The notes beneath the pieces are model-generated. The model saw nothing but the letters and a program-made list of their open reading frames with translations, did not search any database and had not been told where the DNA came from. Source: Dehalogenimonas lykanthroporepellens BL-DC-9 (GTDB taxonomy: Bacteria; Chloroflexota; Dehalococcoidia; Dehalococcoidales; Dehalococcoidaceae). Taken from it: a DNA stretch of 64,000 nt. Position numbers and translations under genes: made by a program. The stretch is taken from assembly GCA_000143165.1 (NCBI GenBank), contig CP002084.1, positions 992,001-1,056,000 on the forward strand, in the 5' to 3' direction. Every line of letters begins with the position of its first letter. The first letter of the stretch is position 1. Of the stretch, positions 34,713 to 44,080 are shown piece by piece.

Positions 34713-35183
34713 ATGTTTTCCAAAGAATGGTTCGTGTATGTCTTCGGGCGCTGGATTCTGCTGTCGGGTATTGCCGGGGCGATAATGCAGGTCATCATCG
34801 CCGACAAGATCGGCATTCCCACCTTTCCGGCCTTTTTACTCAACCAGCTTATCCTGGCTTCGGTATTCTGGTACGTTGACAAGTATATTTTTCAGCGCCA
34901 CTTCAGCGCTGTCAAGGCGATTTTCAAGTTCCCCCGGGTAAGGGGGCATTTCACCCCGGAGCACCAGTTCAACAAGATATCGGAGGAGTACCGGGAGTTC
35001 GCCGCCGCGTATCAGGCCGACCCGGACAACCATGAAAGATGGCTCCACGAGTTCCTGGACCTGGCTCACGCGGTTGAGATGACAGAACGTGTCCTGCGTG
35101 AGAAAGGCGCCGACGTCAACGCCGAATTCTACCGTATCATCCAGAGAAACAAGGCCAAAGGGCTTTACGAAAGTGGCGACTGA
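34713..35183 (+). CDS. membrane-anchored MazG-like protein under ZTP control
   Basis: 156-residue protein. Two hydrophobic helices (about 12-30 and 41-58) are followed by a soluble domain (80-150) resembling MazG-type nucleotide pyrophosphohydrolases: EEYRE (Glu91, Glu92, Glu95) and, 18 residues on, EFLD (Glu113, Asp116), which fits EExxE...ExxD; NKAKGLY follows. An AGGAGG precedes the ATG. The upstream ZTP riboswitch links it to folate or purine stress. A nucleotide-hydrolysing role at the membrane is inferred, not shown; no named family was recognised for the whole protein. Confidence 0.75.
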   Translation: MFSKEWFVYVFGRWILLSGIAGAIMQVIIADKIGIPTFPAFLLNQLILASVFWYVDKYIFQRHFSAVKAIFKFPRVRGHFTPEHQFNKISEEYREFAAAYQADPDNHERWLHEFLDLAHAVEMTERVLREKGADVNAEFYRIIQRNKAKGLYESGD

Positions 35184-35250
35184 AATTGCATGAGGTGCGT
35201 TCAAGGTTGACACCACGCGGCTTTAAATGCCATAATTAACACTTGTCTGT

Positions 35251-35325
35251 CGCGGGGTGGAGCAGTGGCAGCTCGTCGGGCTCATAACCCGAAGGTCGTT
35301 GGTTCGAATCCAACCCCCGCTACCA
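35251..35325 (+). tRNA. initiator tRNA-fMet (CAT)
   Basis: A 75-base cloverleaf with encoded CCA. The anticodon loop is CTCATAA on a stem with three G-C pairs (GGG/CCC), the hallmark of initiator tRNA, and position 1:72 is an unpaired C-U. T-arm GTTGG-TTCGAAT-CCAAC and D-stem GAGC/GCTC pair fully; the D-loop is short. A terminator follows. Confidence 0.95.
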
Positions 35326-35336
35326 AAGCCCTTTCA

Positions 35337-35364
35337 AGCCCGGTTTTACCGGGCTTTTTCTTTT
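35337..35364 (+). terminator. intrinsic terminator of the initiator tRNA
   Basis: Stem AGCCCGG/CCGGGCT with a 5-base loop followed by TTTTTCTTTT. Confidence 0.9.
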
Positions 35365-35389
35365 ACCGGATTTGGTCGTCCGGCGGGCA

Positions 35390-35980
35390 TCACAGGTCGC
35401 CGAAGACCTTCGGGGCTTCAGCTTTCATAATCTCCCTGATAGCGGCGGCTACCGCCCGCATCTCCGGCAAGGCCGCCGGACCGGAACGCAACTTGACGAT
35501 ATGCCGGATTTCCCGGAAGTTCCAGGTGCAGATTATCTCGGTGGAGCAGGCGTTGGGCAGAACGTACCGGGCGATTTCCGGTTTGACCCCGGAGTGCAAT
35601 AAATCACGATAAGCCTGCCAGGCGGCGTCCATCGCCTGTTCATAGACAGCACCGGCCCCCTCGAATTCGGCCAGTTCGGGCGGCGTGATATAGTCAGCTG
35701 TCGATTCGCGAACATAGCGCTGGCTCCGCTGGGAGTAACTGGCAATCCGGTGCCGTACCAATTCATGGGTCAAGACCCGGGACGCCCGGATATAAAAAGT
35801 AGCCGAAGCGTGCTCCAGCAGGCTTTCATGCCCCTGTTTGATGCGGGCCTGAAGCCAGTTTTCCTTGGTGCCCTGCTTATCACCGGAAGCGTAACACAAC
35901 CGCCCAGCCTGTTCGGTCAAGGCCTCGCTGTCCGGGGTCAGCGCCAGCAGGCGAACTTCGACATCGTATTTATCAGTCAT
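35390..35980 (-). CDS. thyX: flavin-dependent thymidylate synthase
   Basis: ThyX of 196 residues, converting dUMP to dTMP with FAD and methylene-THF. The ThyX motif is RHRIASYSQRSQRY (RHRxxS-x4-S-x-R type). LLEHASATFYIRASRVLTHELVRHR is the FAD/dUMP region and PNACSTEIICTWNFREIRHIVKLR the C-terminal core. A GAGG site precedes the ATG and an extended -10 (TGCTATAAT) lies upstream. ThyX yields THF rather than DHF, which fits a folate-poor metabolism. Confidence 0.95.
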   Translation of the reverse strand: MTDKYDVEVRLLALTPDSEALTEQAGRLCYASGDKQGTKENWLQARIKQGHESLLEHASATFYIRASRVLTHELVRHRIASYSQRSQRYVRESTADYITPPELAEFEGAGAVYEQAMDAAWQAYRDLLHSGVKPEIARYVLPNACSTEIICTWNFREIRHIVKLRSGPAALPEMRAVAAAIREIMKAEAPKVFGDL

Positions 35981-36003
35981 TATTACCTCTCATCAGTCAC
36001 GGC

Positions 36004-36069
36004 ATTATAGCATCGCCGGCAAAAACGGTCACGAACCCTGCGCCCGAAAGGTGCGGTAAATGCTATAAT
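36004..36069. promoter_or_regulatory. divergent extended -10 promoters (thyX and coiled-coil gene)
   Basis: TGCTATAAT on the minus strand (TATAAT 36004-36009) for thyX and TGCTATAAT on the plus strand (36061-36069) for the gene at 36093. Neither has a good -35 box. Confidence 0.55.
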
Positions 36070-36092
36070 ACCGGAGCGGGAGTACATCAACC

Positions 36093-36311
36093 ATGCCTGA
36101 CTTGAATGACTATAAACTCAAACTGACCCAGGAAGAAAGCCAGTTGCTGGCCCGCCGAAAAAGTGCCCTGAGCCAGAAACTGCTGGTTGACCGGGTATTC
36201 ACCAGCGAAGGTATCCGCCGCCGCAAGGAACTGGAAAAAGAGCTTACCGGTATCGAAGAGCGTATCAGCCAGATACGGGCTATCCTCGGTCAGCAATTCA
36301 ACCCCAACTGA
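36093..36311 (+). CDS. small coiled-coil protein
   Basis: 72-residue, highly charged helical protein; residues 10-65 are predicted coiled coil (QEESQLLARRKSALSQKLL and EGIRRRKELEKELTGIEERI). No family recognised. It starts with ATG behind a GGGAG site and has its own extended -10 promoter. It directly precedes a metallopeptidase-family gene, eight bases away, and is probably co-transcribed with it. Confidence 0.7.
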   Translation: MPDLNDYKLKLTQEESQLLARRKSALSQKLLVDRVFTSEGIRRRKELEKELTGIEERISQIRAILGQQFNPN

Positions 36312-36318
36312 TGTCCTT

Positions 36319-36693
36319 ATGAAGAGAGACCGATTTACCGAGCTGGTAGCCCAGGCCCTGGATAACCTGCCAGACGCCTTTCTGGATCTGCTGGACAATG
36401 TGGAGGTGACGGTGGACGATTACCCGGACCGTCACCAGCTCCAGGGTTCCAATGACCGCATGAGCCTGCTGGGTTTGTACGAAGGGGTACCGCTGACCGA
36501 GCGTGATACCAACTATAACCTGGTACTGCCGGATAAAATCACCATCTTTCAGAAACCCATCGAGTCGATATGCGCCTTCGATGCCGAAATCGTCGACCAG
36601 GTGGAGAAAACGGTCAAGCACGAAATCGCCCACCACTTCGGCCTGAGCGACGAGGAAATGGACCGCATCGAGGCAGAATGGGCAGAGGGCTGA
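36319..36693 (+). CDS. zincin-like metallopeptidase family protein
   Basis: 124-residue protein of the small bacterial metallopeptidase family (DUF1025-like). The zinc motif HEIAHHFGLSDEEM contains HExxH and a downstream acidic ligand. The N-terminal half (LVAQALDNLPDAFLDLLDNVEVTVDDYPD) is the typical family start, which sets ATG 36319. No signal peptide, so it is cytosolic. The substrate is unknown. It lies in a two-gene unit with the coiled-coil protein. Confidence 0.88.
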   Translation: MKRDRFTELVAQALDNLPDAFLDLLDNVEVTVDDYPDRHQLQGSNDRMSLLGLYEGVPLTERDTNYNLVLPDKITIFQKPIESICAFDAEIVDQVEKTVKHEIAHHFGLSDEEMDRIEAEWAEG

Positions 36694-36751
36694 AACCGGC
36701 TTGCCGTTAGTGTTAAAATAGGCCATTAATCTGCCGTTCAAGGAATATCCA

Positions 36752-39394
36752 ATGACTGACAACACGTCCGTAAACGAACTCCCCAAGGCCTATGACCCGG
36801 CCAGTGTCGAGGATAAATGGTACCGCTTCTGGATGGAGCGCGGCTATTTCAAACCCGACACCCGTTCCGATAAACCCCCTTTCACCGTCATCATGCCCCC
36901 ACCCAACGTCACCGGCGAACTGCACCTGGGCCATGCCCTGACCGCGGCCCTGGAAGACATCATGACCCGCTGGCACCGCATGAAGGGCGAACCGGCTCTC
37001 TGGTTGCCCGGCGTCGACCACGCCGGTATCGCCGCCCAGGTGGTGGTCGAACGGATGCTGGCTAAAGAGAACAAGACCAAGTACGACCTGGGTCGGGAAG
37101 CCTTCACCGAGCGGATGTGGCAGTGGGCCAATTCCTGCCGCGATACCATCCGACGCCAGCACATGAAGCTGGGCGCATCCTGCGACTGGGACCGGGAAGT
37201 CTTCACCCTGGACGACGGCCCGTCGCTGGCAGTGCGCACTACTTTTAAAAACCTTTATGACCAGGGACTCATTTACCGCGGGGAACGCATCATCAACTGG
37301 TGTCCCCGCTGTCATACCGCTATTTCCGACCTGGAAGTCGACCACAAAGACCTGGCCGGGCATCTGTGGCACATAAAATACCCCCTGACCGATGAACCCG
37401 GGCGCTTCGTAACCGTGGCCACCACCCGCCCGGAGACGATGCTGGGCGATACGGCAGTGGCCGTCAATCCGAACGACGAGCGTTACCGCGACCTGGTGGG
37501 ACGCACCCTCAGACTGCCGCTGATCGACCGGGAAATACCGATTGTGGCGGACGACATCGTGGACATGACCTTCGGTTCCGGCGCCGTCAAGACCACCCCG
37601 GCCCATGACCAGACCGACTTCGACATTGCTCAGCGGCACAACCTGCCGTCGATAAACATCTTCGACCAGAACGCCGTGCTCAACGCCAACGCCGGGCGCT
37701 TCGCCGGCCTGGACCGCTACGCCGGCCGCAAGGCGGTAGTCGAAGAACTGGAAAAGCTGGGACTGCTGGCGCTGGTGCAGGATTACGCGCATTCCGTGGG
37801 CCACTGCCAGCGCTGTGCCACCGTCGCCGAACCGACGGCTTCCCGTCAATGGTTCGTCAAGATGGAGCCGCTGGCCGCTCCGGCGATTAAAGCCGTCACC
37901 TCCGGCGAAATCAAGATACTGCCCGAACGATTTACCCGGGTCTACCTCAACTGGATGGAAAATATCCGCGACTGGTGTGTCTCCCGACAACTCTGGTGGG
38001 GTCACCGCATACCGGTGTGGTACTGTCAGGCCTGCGGCGAGACCATCGTGGCCATAGAAACGCCGGACAGCTGTCATAAATGCAGTTCCGCCGATATCGA
38101 ACAGGACCCCGACGTCCTGGATACCTGGTTCTCGTCCGGGTTGTGGCCGCATTCCACCCTGGGCTGGCCCAACGACAGCGACGACCTGCGCCGTTTCTAC
38201 CCCACCGGTGTCATGGAAACCGGCTACGATATTCTTTTCTTCTGGGTGGCCCGGATGATTACCATGGGTCTGCATAATACCGGGAAGATACCCTTCCATA
38301 CCGTTTATCTCCACGGCCTCATCCGTGATGAGAAGGGCGAAAAGATGAGCAAGGTCAAGGGTAACGTCCTCAACCCGCTCAAGCTCATCGACCAGTACGG
38401 CACCGATGCCCTGCGTTTCGGCATCACCACCGGCAACTCGCCCGGCAACGATATCAAACTGTCGCTCAACCGCCTGGAGGCCGGGCGCAATTTCGCCAAC
38501 AAACTGTTCAATGCCTCCCGTTTCGTTATCGGCCACCTGAACCGAACGGCTCCCGGTCAATTGAACACCGCTGTCCTGCCCGCCGAAGACCGGTGGATAC
38601 TGTCGCGGCTGAACCGAGTCATCGGGCAGGTGAACGCTTTCATGGAAGAATACCAGTTCGGCGAGGCTGAACGCGCCATCCACGACTTCATCTGGGGGGA
38701 GTTCTGTGACTGGTACATCGAGCTTTCCAAGGTCAGGTTGCAGTCCGGTGACGGCCAGTCCCCCCTGCCGGTTCTGCTCAAGGTTCTCGACACCTCACTG
38801 CGACTGCTTCACCCGTTCATGCCCTTCGTTACGGAAGAAATCTGGCAGTACCTGCGGCCATGCCTGCAGGATGCACCCGAATCCATCATGATTGCCGCCT
38901 ACCCCGAAGCCGACACCACGCTGGTGGATGAAACAGCGGAGGGCTTTGTCGAAGGGTTCATCGAGGTGGTCAAGGCTATCCGCAATGTCCGCGCCGAGCA
39001 CAAGGTAGAAGCCGGCAAATGGATTCCGGCCGAACTGCACGCCGGCGACCTGGCCGGTGAGCTGACCGCTTATCGCCCGATAGTAGAGAGCCTGTCACGG
39101 GCCAGGCCGCTGACCGTCACCGCCGACCGGCTGAAAGCCGAAAGCGATGACGAACGGCTGGTGCTGGTTCTGCGTGACGCCGAACTGGAACTGCCGCTGG
39201 CCGGCATGATTGACCGGGAAGCCGAAACCCAGCGCGCCGCCAGGGAACTGGCCGAGGTGGAATCCCAGGTCGCCCGGCTGAGCGCCATGCTCAACAACGA
39301 GGCCTTTACCGCCAAGGCACCGCCCCAGGTGGTAGCTAAGGAAAGAGCCAAACTGGAAACACTGGAAGATAAGTTGAAAAGGCTGAAAAGCTAG
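36752..39394 (+). CDS. valS: valyl-tRNA synthetase
   Basis: Class I synthetase of 880 residues, full length. HIGH motif in PPPNVTGELHLGHAL, KMSKS in EKGEKMSKVKGNVLNP, the editing (CP1) domain with VATTRPETMLGDTAVAV, the anticodon domain and the C-terminal coiled-coil arm (REAETQRAARELAEVESQVARL) are all present. AAGGAA precedes the ATG. A hairpin lies 35 bases after the stop. Confidence 0.97.
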   Translation: MTDNTSVNELPKAYDPASVEDKWYRFWMERGYFKPDTRSDKPPFTVIMPPPNVTGELHLGHALTAALEDIMTRWHRMKGEPALWLPGVDHAGIAAQVVVERMLAKENKTKYDLGREAFTERMWQWANSCRDTIRRQHMKLGASCDWDREVFTLDDGPSLAVRTTFKNLYDQGLIYRGERIINWCPRCHTAISDLEVDHKDLAGHLWHIKYPLTDEPGRFVTVATTRPETMLGDTAVAVNPNDERYRDLVGRTLRLPLIDREIPIVADDIVDMTFGSGAVKTTPAHDQTDFDIAQRHNLPSINIFDQNAVLNANAGRFAGLDRYAGRKAVVEELEKLGLLALVQDYAHSVGHCQRCATVAEPTASRQWFVKMEPLAAPAIKAVTSGEIKILPERFTRVYLNWMENIRDWCVSRQLWWGHRIPVWYCQACGETIVAIETPDSCHKCSSADIEQDPDVLDTWFSSGLWPHSTLGWPNDSDDLRRFYPTGVMETGYDILFFWVARMITMGLHNTGKIPFHTVYLHGLIRDEKGEKMSKVKGNVLNPLKLIDQYGTDALRFGITTGNSPGNDIKLSLNRLEAGRNFANKLFNASRFVIGHLNRTAPGQLNTAVLPAEDRWILSRLNRVIGQVNAFMEEYQFGEAERAIHDFIWGEFCDWYIELSKVRLQSGDGQSPLPVLLKVLDTSLRLLHPFMPFVTEEIWQYLRPCLQDAPESIMIAAYPEADTTLVDETAEGFVEGFIEVVKAIRNVRAEHKVEAGKWIPAELHAGDLAGELTAYRPIVESLSRARPLTVTADRLKAESDDERLVLVLRDAELELPLAGMIDREAETQRAARELAEVESQVARLSAMLNNEAFTAKAPPQVVAKERAKLETLEDKLKRLKS

Positions 39395-39428
39395 ACGTCA
39401 TCCAGCTTCCTCTACCGATTTGAAGACT

Positions 39429-39447
39429 GCCGGTTGCGGCAACCGGC
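39429..39447 (+). terminator. terminator-like hairpin after valS
   Basis: GCCGGTTG/CAACCGGC with a 3-base loop followed by TTT; a weak T run. Confidence 0.5.
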
Positions 39448-39499
39448 TTTCAGTCCACGGCAAGAAGTGTTCGGGTATTGGGGGGCGGATGGTAGCGGT

Positions 39500-40340
39500 G
39501 TTCTGTTTTTATCGGTATTCCCCGACAAAAACGAAGGAAACGAATCCTTTTTACATTCAGCGGACAGGGCATGGAACAAAATCGAATGATTCGAATCGGT
39601 TCCGGCCAACCGCTTTTCCTGTTGCGTCTTATGATAAATCAGAGTGAAGTCCAACGCGGTTTGGCGTAAATATGTTCTTGTTAAGAAGTCATATAATAAC
39701 GCGACTTTGAACGTATTGTCAATAGAGATATGGCACAGCGCCGGCTTTCTTTCGAAAGCCGGGAAATCCCAAATTACAATGACCAGAATGGGATACCGAG
39801 ACTGCTTCGCGGCCTGTGGCCGGCTCGCAGAGACGGAGCTATTGGACTACAACTTTCAGCCAGCAGTTTTCATCAGGCGGTATACGGATATTTATGTGCC
39901 GGCTGTTTGCTGACAGCCGGGGTTCTGAGGATTGTTTCGCTTTCTGATTAAAAACGAAGGAAACGAATGCCCTTTTTCAGCTTTGAAAAAAGATGCCTCA
40001 AACGTAGCAAAGAGTCAACGAAACAATTCGATTCAATCCCGTAAAGTTTCCCGGCATGCCACGCCAGTGTTGTTACAGTCATCATGTTTGAAGGTAGATA
40101 TATACGTTCTTATATAGACGACTGATTCTAGTGTTCCTATAAACGTATTGTCAATGGGGAAATGGCACACCGCGGCTTTCAGGCGAAAGCCGCGAAAATC
40201 ACAAATAAAAAGCTCCAGATTCCAGACAATTTCAAAATTATCATGACCAAAAAGGGTAAACTAAGATTACCATCACTGGTGAAACCGGGGGCAGGCCTGG
40301 CTTAGCGCTTCATAGTGACAAAGCATGAATAGCAGGACGT
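39500..40340. repeat. mosaic repeat region upstream of IS1182
   Basis: No gene is supported. Elements: CGAAGGAAACGAAT at 39532-39545 and 39955-39968. Two copies of an ACGTATTGTCAAT unit start at 39711 and 40143, each with a long hairpin (9 bp at 39741-39762, 10 bp at 40171-40194). A REP palindrome CGGCCTGTGGCCG lies at 39810-39822. The block 39940-40100 is an inverted near-identical copy of 22012-22188. Short ORFs here are repeat-derived. Confidence 0.75.
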
Positions 40341-40355
40341 GGATTACCCATGTTC

Positions 40356-42015
40356 GAGGCTGTGTCACAAAAGCTGGTGAAAGTGTCTGAATAGCGGGAT
40401 TTATTTAGGTGCACTGATTTAAGGTAAACAAGAATGGGGAAAACAAGAAAAAGGGCAAATACCCCTCTTTATTCTATCCTGTTTCTGCCTGTTCCAGGCG
40501 CCGGAGCAGGCCAGGCACCCCGCCACTTAGCGTAATCATCCGGGCTATGTTGAAGCTACCAGCCAATAATCCCCATTCGGCCTTCACTCCAGCCAGTCCT
40601 TTAAGGAGGAAATTCCCGCAATTGAGATTTCGCTTGATATGTCCGAAGGGTGATTCTACCCGGGCTTTACGTTTCTGGTAGATTTCCTGACCCTCTGCTG
40701 ATGCATACCGCGCTTCCAATGCTTCTCTCAGTTTCTCTTCCTTTAACCGGATGACAGTTCTGCCGCGCTTGGAAATGGTGCATGTTCCCCAGTATCGGCA
40801 CTTCAGGCATAATGCCGGCTTCTCCATCCGGTACAGGTAATTACTCTTCTGTCTTGAATAGTGGGAATATTTCAGCTTCTTACCTTCAGGACATTCATAA
40901 CAGTCAGCTTGTTCATCATAGCGAAACTTGCTCTTGTCAAAGGGTGAGTCCTGAGGGCTGTGAAGGGCTTGCCTTTGCGTCGGTACGATAACGTCAATTT
41001 GTTTTTCAGTTGTCCGTTTCAGATTGTCCATATTCGAATATCCAGCGTCGGCCACCGCTGTTCGGCAGGGCTTACCCAGTGTTATCATCGCCTGTTCGAT
41101 TTGTTGCGAGAATTGATTGCTGTCATTGGCCTCGGCTACTACATCGGCATTAACTATAAGTCCGTGTTGCTCATCTACGGTTATATGCGCACTATAACCG
41201 GCATAAGTACCCTGACGCCCTTTGACGTTTAGACACTCCGGGTCGGTGCTGTTTATCCGGGATAACTTCTCTTTGTCTAACTGCTTTACCAGCCCCTTGA
41301 TCTTGCTTTGTAGTTTTTGACGGTCTTCCAGTTCTTCTTTCATTTCTACCAGATTGCCGGATTCATTCCGGTCTATCTGCTCACACCTGGCAAGCAGTTC
41401 TTCGATAGCTTTGTCCGTTTCGGCCAGCTTCTGTTCCCATGCCTTCCTGGTCAATGTCCGGCTGGTGGCCGCCGCTCCTTTCATCTTGGTGCTATCGGTG
41501 AAGAGACAGTTGCCTTCTATCAGATTCATCTTGAGACAAATGCGAGCAGTCTGTTCAAGAACTTTCCTCAATACCTGCTGGTTACCCCGCCTGAAATTGG
41601 CTATGGTCTTATGGTCGGGTTTGAGTCCTCCCATAAGCCAGATGAATGATAGGTTATGATGACAGGCTCTCTCCAGCTTTCGGGAGCTATGCCAGCCATA
41701 GGAATAGCCATAAACCAGCAGTTTAAGCATGGATTTGGGGTCATAAGCCGGATTGCCGACCAGGGAACGGTCGATGGTCAATCCCATTTGATCGCAGTCC
41801 ATAGCTTCCACTATGGCATCATAAGCTCTGACCGGATCCTTGGGCCCAACATAGTCTTCAATAACCGGTGGTAGCATCGCCATCTGTCGGCGGTCGCCTT
41901 CTCTGTAAGCCATCTTTGCCCTCGAAACGTTCGTATTACCAGCTAATTATTGCCCTATCTCCGATACGTTTCAACTATTTTTTTCGGCTAACAAAAGTAA
42001 TTGTGACACAGCCTC
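40356..42015 (-). mobile_element. IS1182-family insertion sequence
   Basis: 1660-bp element with perfect 15-bp terminal inverted repeats GAGGCTGTGTCACAA (40356-40370) and TTGTGACACAGCCTC (42001-42015). It is flanked by a 4-bp duplication GTTC (40352-40355, 42016-42019). Removing the IS and one copy restores a palindrome ATTACCCAT-GTTC-ATGGGTAAT, so it inserted in the loop of a hairpin. Confidence 0.92.
40474..41913 (-). CDS. IS1182-family transposase
   Basis: Full-length DDE transposase of 479 residues. N-terminal domain VGPKDPVRAYDAIVEAMD and GYSYGWHSSRKLERACHHNLSFIWL are typical; catalytic residues lie in LFTDSTKMKG (Asp), TAVADAGYSNMDN (Asp), and the C-terminal RKARVESPFGHIKRNL (Glu). The Cys cluster YECPEGKKLKY...CLKCRYWGTC is the zinc-ribbon-like insert of the family. 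The frame is intact, so the element could be active. Confidence 0.95.
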   Translation of the reverse strand: MAYREGDRRQMAMLPPVIEDYVGPKDPVRAYDAIVEAMDCDQMGLTIDRSLVGNPAYDPKSMLKLLVYGYSYGWHSSRKLERACHHNLSFIWLMGGLKPDHKTIANFRRGNQQVLRKVLEQTARICLKMNLIEGNCLFTDSTKMKGAAATSRTLTRKAWEQKLAETDKAIEELLARCEQIDRNESGNLVEMKEELEDRQKLQSKIKGLVKQLDKEKLSRINSTDPECLNVKGRQGTYAGYSAHITVDEQHGLIVNADVVAEANDSNQFSQQIEQAMITLGKPCRTAVADAGYSNMDNLKRTTEKQIDVIVPTQRQALHSPQDSPFDKSKFRYDEQADCYECPEGKKLKYSHYSRQKSNYLYRMEKPALCLKCRYWGTCTISKRGRTVIRLKEEKLREALEARYASAEGQEIYQKRKARVESPFGHIKRNLNCGNFLLKGLAGVKAEWGLLAGSFNIARMITLSGGVPGLLRRLEQAETG

Positions 42016-42062
42016 GTTCATGGGTAATGACAGATGAGTAGCGGGTGATAACGGGGGGCGGG

Positions 42063-42116
42063 GGTACCGAGATTGCTTCGCGGCCTGTGGCCGACTCGCA
42101 GAGACGGAGTTATTGG
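42063..42116. repeat. REP-like palindromic repeat next to IS110
   Basis: GGTACCGAGATTGCTTCG followed by the palindrome CGGCCTGTGGCCG (42081-42093) and ACTCGCAGAGACGG. It is nearly identical to 39791-39846; the similarity ends at about 42116, close to the end of the IS110 element. Confidence 0.75.
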
Positions 42117-42141
42117 AAAATTATAGCAACTGTAATGAAAA

Positions 42142-43250
<1,109 letters not shown>

Positions 43251-43279
43251 AGATATTTTACTACTAGTTAAAGATACAA

Positions 43280-43317
43280 GAGATTACCACGTCGCTGAGC
43301 TCCTCGTAATGACGATT
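43280..43317. repeat. REP-like fragment flanking IS110
   Basis: GAGATTACCACGTCGCTGAG followed by CTCCTCGTAATGACGATTG, a typical dispersed REP half, on the far side of the IS110 element. Between it and the gatC promoter (43318-43454) no gene was seen. Confidence 0.55.
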
Positions 43318-43454
43318 GATTGTAGCCGTCGGCTTTCGGCCTTGTTTACCATGGCGGGCGAGGCACGCCTCGCCCCATATATCTTAAGATACTTGCTAAA
43401 AATGGATTGGTGGACTATGCGTATGAGCGTCTCGTCCTCCATGAGTTCGGCACG

Positions 43455-43483
43455 TTGCCCGCTTCGGCTCCTGATGCTATAAT
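43455..43483 (+). promoter_or_regulatory. promoter of gatC
   Basis: TTGCCC (43455-43460), 17-base spacer, TGCTATAAT with TATAAT at 43478-43483. Eight bases remain before the ATG at 43492. Confidence 0.75.
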
Positions 43484-43491
43484 CCGCCGAT

Positions 43492-43779
43492 ATGGAACTA
43501 TCGAGAGAAGAAGTACTGCACATCGCCCGGCTGGCACGGCTGGGCATCGGCGACGAAGAAATCGACCGGCTTCAGGGGGAGCTGTCCGACATCCTGGGCC
43601 ATTTCACTGTGCTCCAGCAGGTGGACACCGAAGGGGTGCCGCCGACCGCCCATACCGTTGCCCAATGCAACGTCCTGGGTTACGACGAATCGGCGCCATC
43701 TTTAACTACCGAAGAAGTGATGGCTAACGCCCCCGACCGGGAAGGGGATTTCATCCGTATACGGGCGGTGCTGGAATAG
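43492..43779 (+). CDS. gatC: Asp/Glu-tRNA amidotransferase subunit C
   Basis: GatC of 95 residues, the small belt subunit of GatCAB that amidates Glu-tRNAGln or Asp-tRNAAsn. Family pattern: LSREEVLHIARLARLGIGDEEIDRLQGELSDILGHFTVLQQVDTEGVPPT and a C-terminal RVLE-type tail (IRAVLE). No Shine-Dalgarno is present and the promoter puts the transcript start at the ATG. gatA follows after about 300 bases of repeat DNA; gatB is not in the window. Confidence 0.93.
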   Translation: MELSREEVLHIARLARLGIGDEEIDRLQGELSDILGHFTVLQQVDTEGVPPTAHTVAQCNVLGYDESAPSLTTEEVMANAPDREGDFIRIRAVLE

Positions 43780-43781
43780 AT

Positions 43782-44040
43782 ACAGCTCTCAGCTCTCAGC
43801 TTTCAGCTGTCAGCATTCAGCAACGGGGGGCGGCGAAAGCCTAAGCCCTAATATCTAAATGCCAAACAATCTTAAAATTACAATATTGAATGACCGAAAC
43901 GGGGGCCGAGTAGGCAGTAGTCAGTGAAAAGAGCAGAGGACGCTTTGCCTGAGGGCGAATACTACCAATACTACAAATAATACCAATATCAAATATACCG
44001 ATGGCGAATACCTGCAATAATAAAACAACACGGCTAGTCC
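43782..44040. repeat. heptamer tandem repeat and AT-rich dispersed repeat between gatC and gatA
   Basis: 43782-43821 is a degenerate 7-bp tandem (AGCTCTC, AGCTTTC, AGCTGTC, AGCATTC). 43850-43905 is an AT-rich block (CCAAACAATCTTAAAATTAC and on to GACCGAAACGGGG) shared, inverted, with 18233-18340. The rest, to 44040, carries CAATA/CCAATA-rich sequence with no gene. Confidence 0.75.
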
Positions 44041-44080
44041 GGACTGGTTCGTCGAGCTGTGGAAATCATGAGGGGTTTAC

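Noticed and set aside
36713-38683. 656-codon open frame on the minus strand
   Set aside because: It lies entirely antisense to valS, which has all synthetase motifs; the product has no recognisable domain and reflects GC-biased codon structure.
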